Source of the DNA: Clostridium sp.
GTDB taxonomy: Bacteria; Bacillota; Clostridia; Acetivibrionales; Acetivibrionaceae
Reading direction: 5' to 3'
DNA length: 15,647 bases
NCBI GenBank assembly: GCA_012841175.1
Contig: DUVG01000194.1
Span: 1-15,647 of the forward strand
Shown: in pieces, positions 1 to 8,186 of the stretch
How positions within the stretch are numbered: the first letter of the stretch is position 1
Layout of the letters: each line of letters begins with the position of its first letter
The notes under the pieces: generated by a model
Database searches by the model: none
The model's input: only the letters and a program-made list of their open reading frames with translations
What the model was told of the DNA's origin: nothing
Position numbers and translations under genes: made by a program

Positions 1-110
1 TATACATATATTCCACTTTATTTTATACAAATTTTGCAATCCAATCAACAATTTTATTTCTCTGACATGTATTTTTTACCTACTAAGACCAAAGGCTAAA
101 ATGCAAATTC

Positions 111-932
111 CTATACTATCAAGTTATCAAAAGAAGCTCCTGTTTCTTCTGCATATTTAAGCATGTGCTTCTTGCCAACTTCCATTCTATTCTGCAAAGA
201 TGTTATGAGTGTTTTTGCATTAGCAGAAAAATCCCTTTTCCTTTCTTTAATTGCTTTTTTCTTGTCAATTTCTTTCATTTTTTCATCTGTTTTAATCTCA
301 TAATCAATAAAAAAATCTATAACTTCTTTCAACAGCGAGTTTCTACCTGTAAATAAATCCCTTTCAACATCCCTAATTGCTGTTAAAAACTGAAAATCAA
401 ATTTATTCATTGACTCAGGTTCAACAATATTTTTATGTTCCGGATTTCCAACATAAATTTTATATGTATATTTCATGAGAAAATTATATTCTATTTCATA
501 CCAATAATCATGGACATCTTTGCTATTAATTGCTCCTATAACTTTTTTATATTCATCTTCCTCTTTTTGAGGAAGAAAAAATTCATATGTTATCAAAGCT
601 TCATAAGGCTTGTCTATTTTCGTAAGCCAGGTTGAAACTGTAACCAAATCATCAGAATAATCTTCATCATTTTCAGATTCAATAAACTTTGCTGCCACTA
701 TAATCTTAGGTGGTTTTTCTTTTAATTCTTCAATAGTAATATTCTTGTTAAAATCATCTATAGTTAATCGTTTGCTTTTTTCATTCCCAAAAAGTAATTC
801 CAATGCTTTAATAACAGATGTTTTTCCTGCATTGTTATGACCTATTATTACATTTGTACCTTCACTAAAAAATATAGATTTACTATCTTTAAATCCCCTG
901 AAATTCTCCAAAATCAATTCAGTAATATACAC
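111..932 (-). CDS. Truncated OLD-like AAA ATPase (N-terminal half)
   Basis: The protein begins with the layout of OLD-family/RecF-like ATPases: a short beta strand, then ILENFRGF, then a Walker A GHNNAGKTS at about residues 31-39. It is 273 residues, whereas OLD-family ATP-dependent nucleases usually have 500-700. No ABC signature, Walker B or Toprim nuclease region follows; the reading frame stops soon after a Lys-rich helical stretch, and no other frame in the remaining 110 bases restores a related protein. I infer a 3'-truncated gene, unlikely to hydrolyse ATP alone. The start is a GTG preceded by GAGGTGA about 3 bases upstream. It follows the sigma-factor gene after 82 bp on the same strand, so it may be read through from the operon. 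Whole OLD proteins are nucleases in phage defence; that role is not shown for this fragment. An active short ATPase domain protein is the alternative. Confidence 0.7.
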   Translation of the reverse strand: MYITELILENFRGFKDSKSIFFSEGTNVIIGHNNAGKTSVIKALELLFGNEKSKRLTIDDFNKNITIEELKEKPPKIIVAAKFIESENDEDYSDDLVTVSTWLTKIDKPYEALITYEFFLPQKEEDEYKKVIGAINSKDVHDYWYEIEYNFLMKYTYKIYVGNPEHKNIVEPESMNKFDFQFLTAIRDVERDLFTGRNSLLKEVIDFFIDYEIKTDEKMKEIDKKKAIKERKRDFSANAKTLITSLQNRMEVGKKHMLKYAEETGASFDNLIV

Positions 933-1014
933 ACTCTCACCTCACAAAACATCCTACTCCTGGTTATCCTGTTCTTTTTTTTATCACCTTTTCTAAAATC
1001 TAATCTACCTACCT

Positions 1015-2118
1015 TTAACAATTATAATCTTTTAATAGTTTCGACCGAGATGGATGTCTTAATCTTTTTATTGCTTTGCTTTCTATCTGCCTTATTCGTT
1101 CTCTTGTAAGTCCGAATATAGCTCCTACTTCCTCTAATGTCATTGGATCTTCCCCATTCAACCCGAATCTATATGTTAACACTCTTCTCTCTCTTTCTTT
1201 TAGGTCACTCAATAAACCCTGTATTACTGTTTTTAACTCCTTCTCAGTAATGTATTCAGCAATAAAATACTCATAATAACCATTGTCATTAAAAATTGAA
1301 TTATCAGATTCTTTTTCAGTAAGTTCTTCTAAGCTATAAGGAGCTTCAATAAGAATGAGGCATTTAATAGCTGTTTCAGAGTCCATTTCACATTTTTCTG
1401 AAACAATATCAATTAGTTGTTGACATAATAGCCCATTACATTTATCACAATAATGCTCCTTCTTGATTTCATAAACCTTATACAACTTTTCTTTCATATG
1501 TACAGGTATATATTGAATGTTATTTCCAATATATAAATATCGAAATATAATTTGTCGTATCCACCAAGGTGCATATGTTGAGAACCGACCATCAGGTGTC
1601 AACGGCATTTTCTTCAATGCCATTACAAGTCCCATATTTCCATATTGTAATGAATCAGCCAATGGAAAATCATATCTCTCATAAAATGACAACGCCATTT
1701 TGACAACAATTCTTAGATTCATCGTAATTAAACGCTCTTTTGCATACGGATTCCCCTCTTTAGCTTGATATATAAGAGCTGCTTCCTCACGATACTGTGG
1801 AGGTAAAATACTCTTTACTCCATCAATATAAGGCTCTAAAGACGGGTCGATTTCAATAACACGCTCGAACAATTTATCATAATCCAACTTACTTCTATCA
1901 AAAATATCTTCGTCATCATCTTCAGCAATATTGGTCGGTTCATCACGAATAATAACACCATTATTCGTTAGGATATCGCAAAGGCGTTCAACTTCGTCTA
2001 AGGGCAGAGCAGCTTCATCAATATATTGAATTACCTCATCAATAGTAATATATCCTTTGCTTTTATAAATGTTATTTAGTTTATCTAAAACTTTTTGTTT
2101 AAGATGTTGATTGACCAT
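1015..2118 (-). CDS. Sigma-70 family RNA polymerase sigma factor (RpoD-like)
   Basis: This protein should direct RNA polymerase to promoters. In the 367-residue form, residues 1-60 resemble sigma region 1.1. Residues about 125-200 carry region 2, including NLRIVVKMA and the region 2.3 block TYAPWWIRQI. Residues about 303-357 carry region 4 with the helix-turn-helix MTLEEVGAIFGLTRERIRQI, ending in an RHPSRSK tail like that of housekeeping RpoD. Regions 2 and 4 are clear, but the middle (region 3) is divergent and unusually Cys-rich (C224, C227, C232, C243, C253). I chose the ATG at 2118 because TTGAGGT sits 6 bases upstream; the ATG at 2124 is too close to it. It begins 24 bases after the 176-residue gene, as the last complete gene of the sulfur cluster. 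Near-housekeeping -35 specificity is inferred from region 4.2. The target genes are unknown; controlling its own cluster is a guess. Confidence 0.92.
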   Translation of the reverse strand: MVNQHLKQKVLDKLNNIYKSKGYITIDEVIQYIDEAALPLDEVERLCDILTNNGVIIRDEPTNIAEDDDEDIFDRSKLDYDKLFERVIEIDPSLEPYIDGVKSILPPQYREEAALIYQAKEGNPYAKERLITMNLRIVVKMALSFYERYDFPLADSLQYGNMGLVMALKKMPLTPDGRFSTYAPWWIRQIIFRYLYIGNNIQYIPVHMKEKLYKVYEIKKEHYCDKCNGLLCQQLIDIVSEKCEMDSETAIKCLILIEAPYSLEELTEKESDNSIFNDNGYYEYFIAEYITEKELKTVIQGLLSDLKERERRVLTYRFGLNGEDPMTLEEVGAIFGLTRERIRQIESKAIKRLRHPSRSKLLKDYNC

Positions 2119-2142
2119 GCTCATACCTCAAGACCTAATAAT

Positions 2143-2673
2143 TTAACTTCTTGCTAAACGACATAAATCCACAATACTGTCGGTTGAAACAGTTTCATTG
2201 TATCTTTCGTTAAATTCTTCAATGAAGTCATATAAGTTTTTAATATAATCTTCGCTATTTGTTGCATTCTCTATGAGTTTCTCATAAAGTATATCAACTC
2301 CACCTAAAACATACTGCTCATAAAGTGCTCCATCGTTTTTTGATTTATCGCTTCCATAAAAGCGAAATGCCTTATTGATACGATTATCAAGATCTGATTC
2401 GTTCTTTTTATCAAGTAACATAATTAATTGGTAATTATACTTCAGATTTGTTAGTTCGTTGCTTAACTGCTGAGGGAATATTTTTGTTGTTTCATTACTA
2501 CTTTTATCTATTTCAGATTTCTTACCATATAAAAATCCAATAATGGGTGCAATAATATAAACATCAATATTTCTCATAAAAAGCTTTGATGAACTGTTGC
2601 TATCGAATTGTGCAGTTAGTTTAATAACTTTTTCAGCATGAGAACCCTTAAAAGAATACTCTTTATCAAACAT
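2143..2673 (-). CDS. Small protein of the sulfur cluster, family not recognised (DndE position)
   Basis: I do not recognise this 176-residue protein. It begins with a SFKGSHAEKV segment, then a hydrophobic stretch IDVYIIAPIIGFLYGKK at about residues 40-56 that could be a buried helix or a strand-turn element. Most of the remainder is charged, helical sequence. There is no signal peptide, nuclease motif or P-loop. It lies immediately after the DndD-type gene, where classical dnd operons carry dndE, a nicked-DNA-binding protein of about 110-130 residues. It is longer and I see no clear DndE motif, so that link rests on position only. The start is the ATG at 2673, since GAGGTGA lies about 5 bases upstream; the in-frame GTG at 2682 would overlap the preceding gene. 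The gap to that gene is 5 bases, which implies translational coupling. Confidence 0.85.
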   Translation of the reverse strand: MFDKEYSFKGSHAEKVIKLTAQFDSNSSSKLFMRNIDVYIIAPIIGFLYGKKSEIDKSSNETTKIFPQQLSNELTNLKYNYQLIMLLDKKNESDLDNRINKAFRFYGSDKSKNDGALYEQYVLGGVDILYEKLIENATNSEDYIKNLYDFIEEFNERYNETVSTDSIVDLCRLARS

Positions 2674-2678
2674 TTTTA

Positions 2679-4673
2679 TCACCTCACCATTAAATAAGTT
2701 TCGAATTCATTTTTCTTGTCAAACAAATAACGCTTACCGACCTTTTCTCCCATATTTTCCTCGGCTATTTCTCCATCCGTATCCTTTATAAAGATTATCA
2801 CTTGTTCAGCAATATTAGGCAGAGCATCACATACAGTTTTAATTCTACGTTTATCAAAGGCAGATAATGGAGCGTCCATAACAAGTGGATATGGTTCTGA
2901 TTCAAGCATTTTAGTTCCAGCATCAATTGAATTACTATTCTCTCTTGCCATCTTGATTATTCCAGAGATAAAAGCGAATATTACAGAAATACTCTGAGCA
3001 GTTGATGTTTCAACATCAGTATAATAACCTTCGAAATCATTCACTGTCACCTGAATATTGTACTTTTCATCAATAGTTAAGGACATACCGCCTTCGTAGA
3101 TACTCTTAAATATTTCATTAATTGTTATTTGTAGTTTTTCTCTAGTCTCTGCCTCATTCCGTTTATAAATAGTTGAAAGCTCATCATACATATACTGAGC
3201 GTAGGCCTTATAGATTTCAATCTTCCTATTCTTCTCATCTCTAAGGGTTAATTCTGCTCTTTCAGTCTCAGCACGTTCTTTTTTTGTCGTTATTGCACCT
3301 ATTTGCCTATTCAAGTCATTCTTTTCATCCTCACAAGCTCTTATAACTCGTTCATAACGCATTAAATCCTGTTGTAAGCGAGAAACGCTTTCCATTCCAA
3401 CTAGTTGATCTTCAATTGTTTTTATGTCATTTGTAAGTTCAACAATTTTATTTTCATATTCTCGGATAATTGAGTATTGTTCAGATATGTTCTCAAACAG
3501 CGAATCAGATGTTTTACTGCGTAACTCCGACTCTTTAACAAAGTGTCCAATTGACATACCAATTGATTGAGGAGGCAAAAACTCCAAAGCTTTAATAAGT
3601 TCTTTGTGGGCATCATTTCCAAATTCGATTTTATTGCCACAAACGCAAAGACGTCTATTTATTAAAAATTCTATTGTCCTTGCATGCATGTCTGGTATAC
3701 CTTTATCAAGTTTATCAGCCTCTGACAAACTCTCCAATGCGCCTTTAATCATAGATTTCGCAAAATATGCATGGGCATTTGAATTAAAGTGCTTCATCAT
3801 TGAGCCGATAGCTGATACTCTTGCTTGTTTAGTTGATTCTCTTTGCTTTAATAACTTATCTTTTTGTTTCTGCAACTTTTCGCCATCAGCATTTTTCTGA
3901 ATTTTTGTGGATAGTTCTTCGCATCTCTCACGTGCGATTTGAATTTCATTATCAATTTCTTTCAATCGAGCATTTATTTTATCAAGTTTTTCCTGCGCTT
4001 CATCGATTTCTTTTGAATGCCGAGCAATATTTGAGTCGCTTGATGAGTCATAGCTTTCATTGTAACTACCGATAACACCATATTTAGAAGTAGGCTTTAG
4101 ATGCTCTAGCGCAGCTAAAAAAGCATTAAGTCCTAATAGTCCTCTGACAGCTTGTGCAAAATCTTGGCTTTTACCTTTCTTAATTTCTTTGCTCATATTA
4201 CCAATGCGTTCACCGTCAAAGAAAAAGTACTTTGATAATTCCTTCGGAAGTATTTGTTTCATTCTCGGTTCAACTTCAAGAGGTTTTAAGAATTCTTGCT
4301 GACCATCTTTCTTATATGAAATATTAAAAGTCGCATTCATAGCCTTTATTTTTCCAGTAAAATCCTTTTTGTAAACCTGCTCACGGGTAATTGTATAGTC
4401 TGTCCCACTATGGTTTAGGCTTAAGTCAACTCTTACCTTACTCTCATTGTCCGGCAACATCTGTCCAGCAACAACCTTATTGATCATTGATTTATCATCA
4501 AAGTCGGTATCTCCGTATAAGCACCAAGAGAATGCTTGGGCAAGTGTAGTTTTACCTGAACCGTTTTCTCCCATGATTACAGTAACATTCTTCACTTCAT
4601 CTGTAGCGAACGATATTTCCTGTTTACCTTTAAACTGGCGAAAATTAAGAAGTTTTAACGATTTTAATAACAT
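2679..4673 (-). CDS. dndD: DndD-type SMC/Rad50-like DNA sulfur modification ATPase
   Basis: DndD is an SMC/Rad50-like ATPase of the DNA phosphorothioation machinery, thought to open or nick DNA while sulfur is inserted. This 664-residue protein has the usual DndD length. Visible parts are the N-terminal LKLLNFRQFKGKQEISF strand, Walker A GENGSGKTT (about 35-43), the FFFDGERIG block (about 150-158) typical of DndD, and two coiled-coil halves. Between these is a hinge with CVCG (about 344-347), reminiscent of a zinc hook but only CxC. Then come a signature-like STAQSISVIFAFISG and Walker B LVMDAPLSAFD near the C-terminus. The start ATG at 4673 has GGAGG 7 bases upstream. It overlaps the end of the 54-residue gene by 10 bases, implying coupling. 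A generic SbcC-like ATPase is the alternative, but the neighbours favour DndD. Confidence 0.87.
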   Translation of the reverse strand: MLLKSLKLLNFRQFKGKQEISFATDEVKNVTVIMGENGSGKTTLAQAFSWCLYGDTDFDDKSMINKVVAGQMLPDNESKVRVDLSLNHSGTDYTITREQVYKKDFTGKIKAMNATFNISYKKDGQQEFLKPLEVEPRMKQILPKELSKYFFFDGERIGNMSKEIKKGKSQDFAQAVRGLLGLNAFLAALEHLKPTSKYGVIGSYNESYDSSSDSNIARHSKEIDEAQEKLDKINARLKEIDNEIQIARERCEELSTKIQKNADGEKLQKQKDKLLKQRESTKQARVSAIGSMMKHFNSNAHAYFAKSMIKGALESLSEADKLDKGIPDMHARTIEFLINRRLCVCGNKIEFGNDAHKELIKALEFLPPQSIGMSIGHFVKESELRSKTSDSLFENISEQYSIIREYENKIVELTNDIKTIEDQLVGMESVSRLQQDLMRYERVIRACEDEKNDLNRQIGAITTKKERAETERAELTLRDEKNRKIEIYKAYAQYMYDELSTIYKRNEAETREKLQITINEIFKSIYEGGMSLTIDEKYNIQVTVNDFEGYYTDVETSTAQSISVIFAFISGIIKMARENSNSIDAGTKMLESEPYPLVMDAPLSAFDKRRIKTVCDALPNIAEQVIIFIKDTDGEIAEENMGEKVGKRYLFDKKNEFETYLMVR

Positions 4674-4828
4674 TCTACTTCCTCCTCAATTTCCTTTTTG
4701 ATTTTCTTAACCATTTCAGCATCGTTATATTGCTTCGTTTTGATATTTGTTTTTTCCATAATGATTAGCTTTTGAAGTAACCTCCTAGCTTTTTTTTCAT
4801 CAATTTCAATACCATTTACAACGACCAT
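4664..4828 (-). CDS. 54-residue helical protein between helicase and dndD
   Basis: This tiny protein has a short N-terminal strand (MVVVNGIEID), a basic helix (EKKARRLLQKL) and a highly charged C-terminal helix ending in KEIEEEVECY. I recognise no family. The real start is the ATG at 4828, with GGGGGAGGG about 4-5 bases upstream; an in-frame ATG at 4852 would overlap the helicase gene and has no ribosome site. The strong ribosome site, the 10-base overlap with the following dndD-type gene and the same strand make it a genuine member of the operon. The shape (small, two helices, opposite charges) fits a protein-protein adaptor for DndD or the helicase, but that is inference. It could instead serve mainly to couple translation into dndD. 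Confidence 0.68.
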   Translation of the reverse strand: MVVVNGIEIDEKKARRLLQKLIIMEKTNIKTKQYNDAEMVKKIKKEIEEEVECY

Positions 4829-4844
4829 TTTACCCTCCCCCTGT

Positions 4845-7028
4845 CTATTCATATGTAAATTCTATTGGTTCGTAATTTAAACCATAAGCATCTTTTATTT
4901 CCTGAATGACCTTATCAGCTTCCATGAAATTCATTGCAATGCGAGCAAATTCTTCAGCACGATTAAGTTCATTCCTAATTAGTGACAAATCTTTTTTCAT
5001 TTCCTCGATGGTCAGAGAAGGAACTTCATCAAGCGGGCGTGGAGTTGTGATAAAATCATATATTTCAGCGAAATCCTTACCTTCAGCCAATCTTAAAACA
5101 CGTCCTCTCCTCTGTATGTATTCCTTAGGATTTGTTGTACTAGCCAGAATAAATGCTACTTTTATTTTGGGGATATTTACACCTTCATCAAGACATTTTA
5201 TAGCTATAAGTGCTTGGAGATTTTCTCCTTTCTCAAACTCTTTCTTCAATATCTCACGTTCCTCAATATCCTCTTTCGAAGTAAATTGAGAAACTTTCAT
5301 ATTAAGTTCATTACCAAGCATAAGAGTTACTGCATCAATCTGACGCAACTCATATTCTTCTACGGGCATATTATCATCTGTTTCTCCAAGCAATGTAGCA
5401 GCACCACAGTATATAAGTAAGTAATTTTCACTTTTATATGGCATAATAACTTTTTTTAAAACATCAATCTTCTCTTCTGCAGCAGCAATTAATCTCGCAC
5501 GTTTTAACGCCAGCTTTTCACCTTTGTCACTTAGCTTTAACTTTCCATTTTTACCTTTTATTAAGCATTTACCGATTTCACGTGTTAAATATGAATATAC
5601 CTCTAGTTCTTTATCTGATAGACTTACTAAAATTGGGTAATATTTGTAGGGCGTTAATTTATGTTCATCAATAGCACGTTCTAATGGATACTCAATACAT
5701 TTTTCGCCAAAGTAGGCTTTTAATTTTTCTGTTCCTTCTACATCGTTATGTCTTTCCAAAGTCGCAGATAAAGCAAGTCTATAATCAAAATGATTAGGCA
5801 ACATAGAACTTAAACGTTCTGAACCAAAGTTGTGAGCTTCATCAACAACCAATAACGCATTGCCTCTTATTTTAAATATTTGGGTTTGAACATATACAGA
5901 AGAATAAGTTGCATTAGTACAAATAAAACAAAAAAATTCTCTACCTTTTACTTTAAGTTTCTGATCACGAACCGCATTTTCAAGTAATGCTTTCCAGTTT
6001 TTTTGTGATGAACTACTATACCCTATAATTGGTTTGATATTGAATTTTACTATATCTTCTACCCATTGCTCGACTAAATGCTGATAAGGACAAACGATAA
6101 CTACTGCAAGATTTCCTTTTAATTTATTATACAAGCTAACTATTGCTCCAAGACCTGTAAACGTCTTTCCTGTACCAGTTGCCATATCAAAAATCCCCTG
6201 ATTATTGAGTTCATTCCATTCTTTAATAGCTTCAATTTGATAATCATGAAATACAACTTTTTCAGGTATTTTAGGCATATTCGCTTTTAATGGTTCTACT
6301 AAATATTTTTCTATTTCTTCACTTACCACAAGATCAACACTATAATCTATAACTTCTTTTTTATAAGAAAGTAGCTTTTCTTTTGCTACTTCCGGAAAAT
6401 CAATTATCTGTATATTGTCCTCCGTATTGTTCCAAAGACGCTCAAAAGCACTCTCTTTTTCATAAATCTTTATTTTTTCAAAATCGCTTTGCCAGGAACA
6501 AAAAACATCTATTGTTTCGTAATTCATATAAAATGCCATTGATGATTCATTTGATGAACCTGAAAAAGCGACTATATTACTATTAGAATCGTATATAAGC
6601 CCCATTTTCTCGTGATAAATACCTACTTTACTTGATGTTTCAGTAAATGCAAGTTTTATATCAAGTTCACTTCTTGCTATAAGATTTGCAAGTATATTAA
6701 GTCTTTCTTTTTCAAAATAGGTTTTTGGTTCATCAAAAGCCTTTAAAATTGCTCGTTCTATTATATTATTTTTTTGTTCGTAGCCTTTGTTTATCGCTTC
6801 AATATCTTCTTCAGATAATTTAGGAGATGCAATTAGTTGTATCTTGCCGCCATTCTTAATAAGGTTTGTGATGCCTTTAGAAATTTCATATAATGCTGAA
6901 GAGGAAAAAAAGCCCACAGCACGCTTATATAGAACTGCATCAGAGAGTAATGGAATATAAAAATCCTTTACAATATTATCACTCAAAGAGCGGTATTCGC
7001 TCTTTATTCGTAAATCTGGAAAGAACAT
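4845..7028 (-). CDS. PLD-like nuclease / DEAD-DEAH superfamily 2 helicase fusion
   Basis: The protein (727 residues) joins a phospholipase-D-type domain to an SF2 DNA helicase or translocase. The N-terminal 200 residues include YHEKMGLIYD (H139, K141) and GSSNES (157-162), the usual signature of PLD-like domains fused to defence helicases. Only one HKD half-motif is visible, so activity would need a dimer. The helicase has HDYQ (261-264), Walker A ATGTGKT (283-289), DEAH (396-399), SAT (421-423), a motif V region DEGVNIP (614-620) and motif VI QRRGRVLR (639-646). Such proteins probably move along and cleave DNA, here perhaps unmodified invading DNA; that role is inferred from context. The start at 7028 is set by GGGGGGTGA about 4 bases upstream and follows the desulfurase stop by 4 bases. 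Earlier in-frame Met codons lie inside that ribosome site or the upstream gene. Confidence 0.93.
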   Translation of the reverse strand: MFFPDLRIKSEYRSLSDNIVKDFYIPLLSDAVLYKRAVGFFSSSALYEISKGITNLIKNGGKIQLIASPKLSEEDIEAINKGYEQKNNIIERAILKAFDEPKTYFEKERLNILANLIARSELDIKLAFTETSSKVGIYHEKMGLIYDSNSNIVAFSGSSNESSMAFYMNYETIDVFCSWQSDFEKIKIYEKESAFERLWNNTEDNIQIIDFPEVAKEKLLSYKKEVIDYSVDLVVSEEIEKYLVEPLKANMPKIPEKVVFHDYQIEAIKEWNELNNQGIFDMATGTGKTFTGLGAIVSLYNKLKGNLAVVIVCPYQHLVEQWVEDIVKFNIKPIIGYSSSSQKNWKALLENAVRDQKLKVKGREFFCFICTNATYSSVYVQTQIFKIRGNALLVVDEAHNFGSERLSSMLPNHFDYRLALSATLERHNDVEGTEKLKAYFGEKCIEYPLERAIDEHKLTPYKYYPILVSLSDKELEVYSYLTREIGKCLIKGKNGKLKLSDKGEKLALKRARLIAAAEEKIDVLKKVIMPYKSENYLLIYCGAATLLGETDDNMPVEEYELRQIDAVTLMLGNELNMKVSQFTSKEDIEEREILKKEFEKGENLQALIAIKCLDEGVNIPKIKVAFILASTTNPKEYIQRRGRVLRLAEGKDFAEIYDFITTPRPLDEVPSLTIEEMKKDLSLIRNELNRAEEFARIAMNFMEADKVIQEIKDAYGLNYEPIEFTYE

Positions 7029-7032
7029 TTCT

Positions 7033-8181
7033 TCACCCCCCATTGTCAATAATCTCTAATACTTCAAAAAGTCTATTGAAATCATCATTTCTATTGAAAT
7101 AGCTTACGCTAAACCTAACAGTGCCACTTGGATATGTACCCAAAAATTTATGTGCAGTAGGTGAACAATGTAATCCTGTTCTGACAGCTATATCATTATC
7201 ACTTAAAATTAAACCGATACTATCTGTTGAATATCCATCAAATAGGCAGGAGACTATTCCTACACCATCATTCAAGCCAATAATACTAATATTTGAAAAC
7301 TTTTTCAGACACTCAACCAACTTTCTCTTATTCTCGATCTCTTTTTTTCGAATAGTATCAACACCTATTTTATTAATCCATTTCAAAGCTGCATTAAGTC
7401 CTGCTATAGCTTGAATATTCAAACTACCAACTTCAAATTTTTCAGGTATAGTATCTGGTAGTTCTTGATTAGCAGAGTCAATTCCCGTACCACCAAATAA
7501 TAGAGGCTGTAACTGCGAGTTTCTGTCTATTATAAAACCAGCAACCCCAAATGGAGCATATAAAGTCTTGTGCCCTGCAAAAACTGCATAATCAGCCTTT
7601 ATTCGCATCAAATCAGTTTCTACAAGTCCTGCGGTTTGTGCCATGTCTATTATATTTATGGAATTATATTTTTTCGATAAATCACATATATCTTCAATGG
7701 GGGCAATAAGACCACAAACATTACTTGCATGGCTCATTATTACTACATTAGGCTTGTCCTCTTGAAACTGGTATTTTATCTGCTCAACATCATATTCAAG
7801 TGTTTCTTTATTAACGCTTAGTTCTATTATTTTTAGTTTATAAATATTTTTTAAGTAATAAAGATGCCTTGTAACCGCATTGTGTTCAAATGGTGTTATA
7901 TAAACATTATATTCATCATCCCATCTAATTCCACGCATAATAATATTAAGTGCTTCCGTTGCAGAAGCAGTAAATACTACAGCCTTTTGTTGACATTTGA
8001 AGAACTGTAAAAGCATTTCTCTTGTTTCAGTAACTAAACCTCTTGCTCTATCAGCAAGCATATATTGGCCTCGACCGACATTTACACCACAATGACGATA
8101 AAAGTGTTCCATGAAGGTATATACTTCTTCAGGCTTTGGAAATGTAGTTGCAGCATTATCAAAATAAATATATCTTTTCAT
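7033..8181 (-). CDS. Cysteine desulfurase, class V aminotransferase fold (EF2568-like)
   Basis: This PLP enzyme should take sulfur from L-cysteine as an enzyme persulfide and pass it to the sulfur-transfer enzyme of the cluster. In the 382-residue form: N-terminal YFDNAATTFPKP; FEHNAV with H100 stacking on PLP; IIDMAQ (D179, Q182); AGHK with the Schiff-base lysine K205; and RTGLHCSP with the persulfide cysteine C339, followed by a GTVRFSVSYFN tail. The RxGxHC context and tail match the Firmicutes EF2568-type desulfurase family (TIGR01977) rather than the IscS type typical of DndA. The ORF opens at GTG 8190, but AGGTGA lies 5 bases before the ATG at 8181, so I use that. The stop codon of the ATPase gene overlaps this ribosome site. 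No SufE/SufU-type partner is visible in the window. Cytoplasmic. Confidence 0.94.
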   Translation of the reverse strand: MKRYIYFDNAATTFPKPEEVYTFMEHFYRHCGVNVGRGQYMLADRARGLVTETREMLLQFFKCQQKAVVFTASATEALNIIMRGIRWDDEYNVYITPFEHNAVTRHLYYLKNIYKLKIIELSVNKETLEYDVEQIKYQFQEDKPNVVIMSHASNVCGLIAPIEDICDLSKKYNSINIIDMAQTAGLVETDLMRIKADYAVFAGHKTLYAPFGVAGFIIDRNSQLQPLLFGGTGIDSANQELPDTIPEKFEVGSLNIQAIAGLNAALKWINKIGVDTIRKKEIENKRKLVECLKKFSNISIIGLNDGVGIVSCLFDGYSTDSIGLILSDNDIAVRTGLHCSPTAHKFLGTYPSGTVRFSVSYFNRNDDFNRLFEVLEIIDNGG

Positions 8182-8186
8182 TATAA

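Noticed and set aside
933..1014. A short peptide or terminator between the sigma gene and the truncated ATPase gene
   Set aside because: Only an 11-codon frame out of phase with the ATPase and no stable hairpin with a U tract were found; the stretch is best read as a leader.
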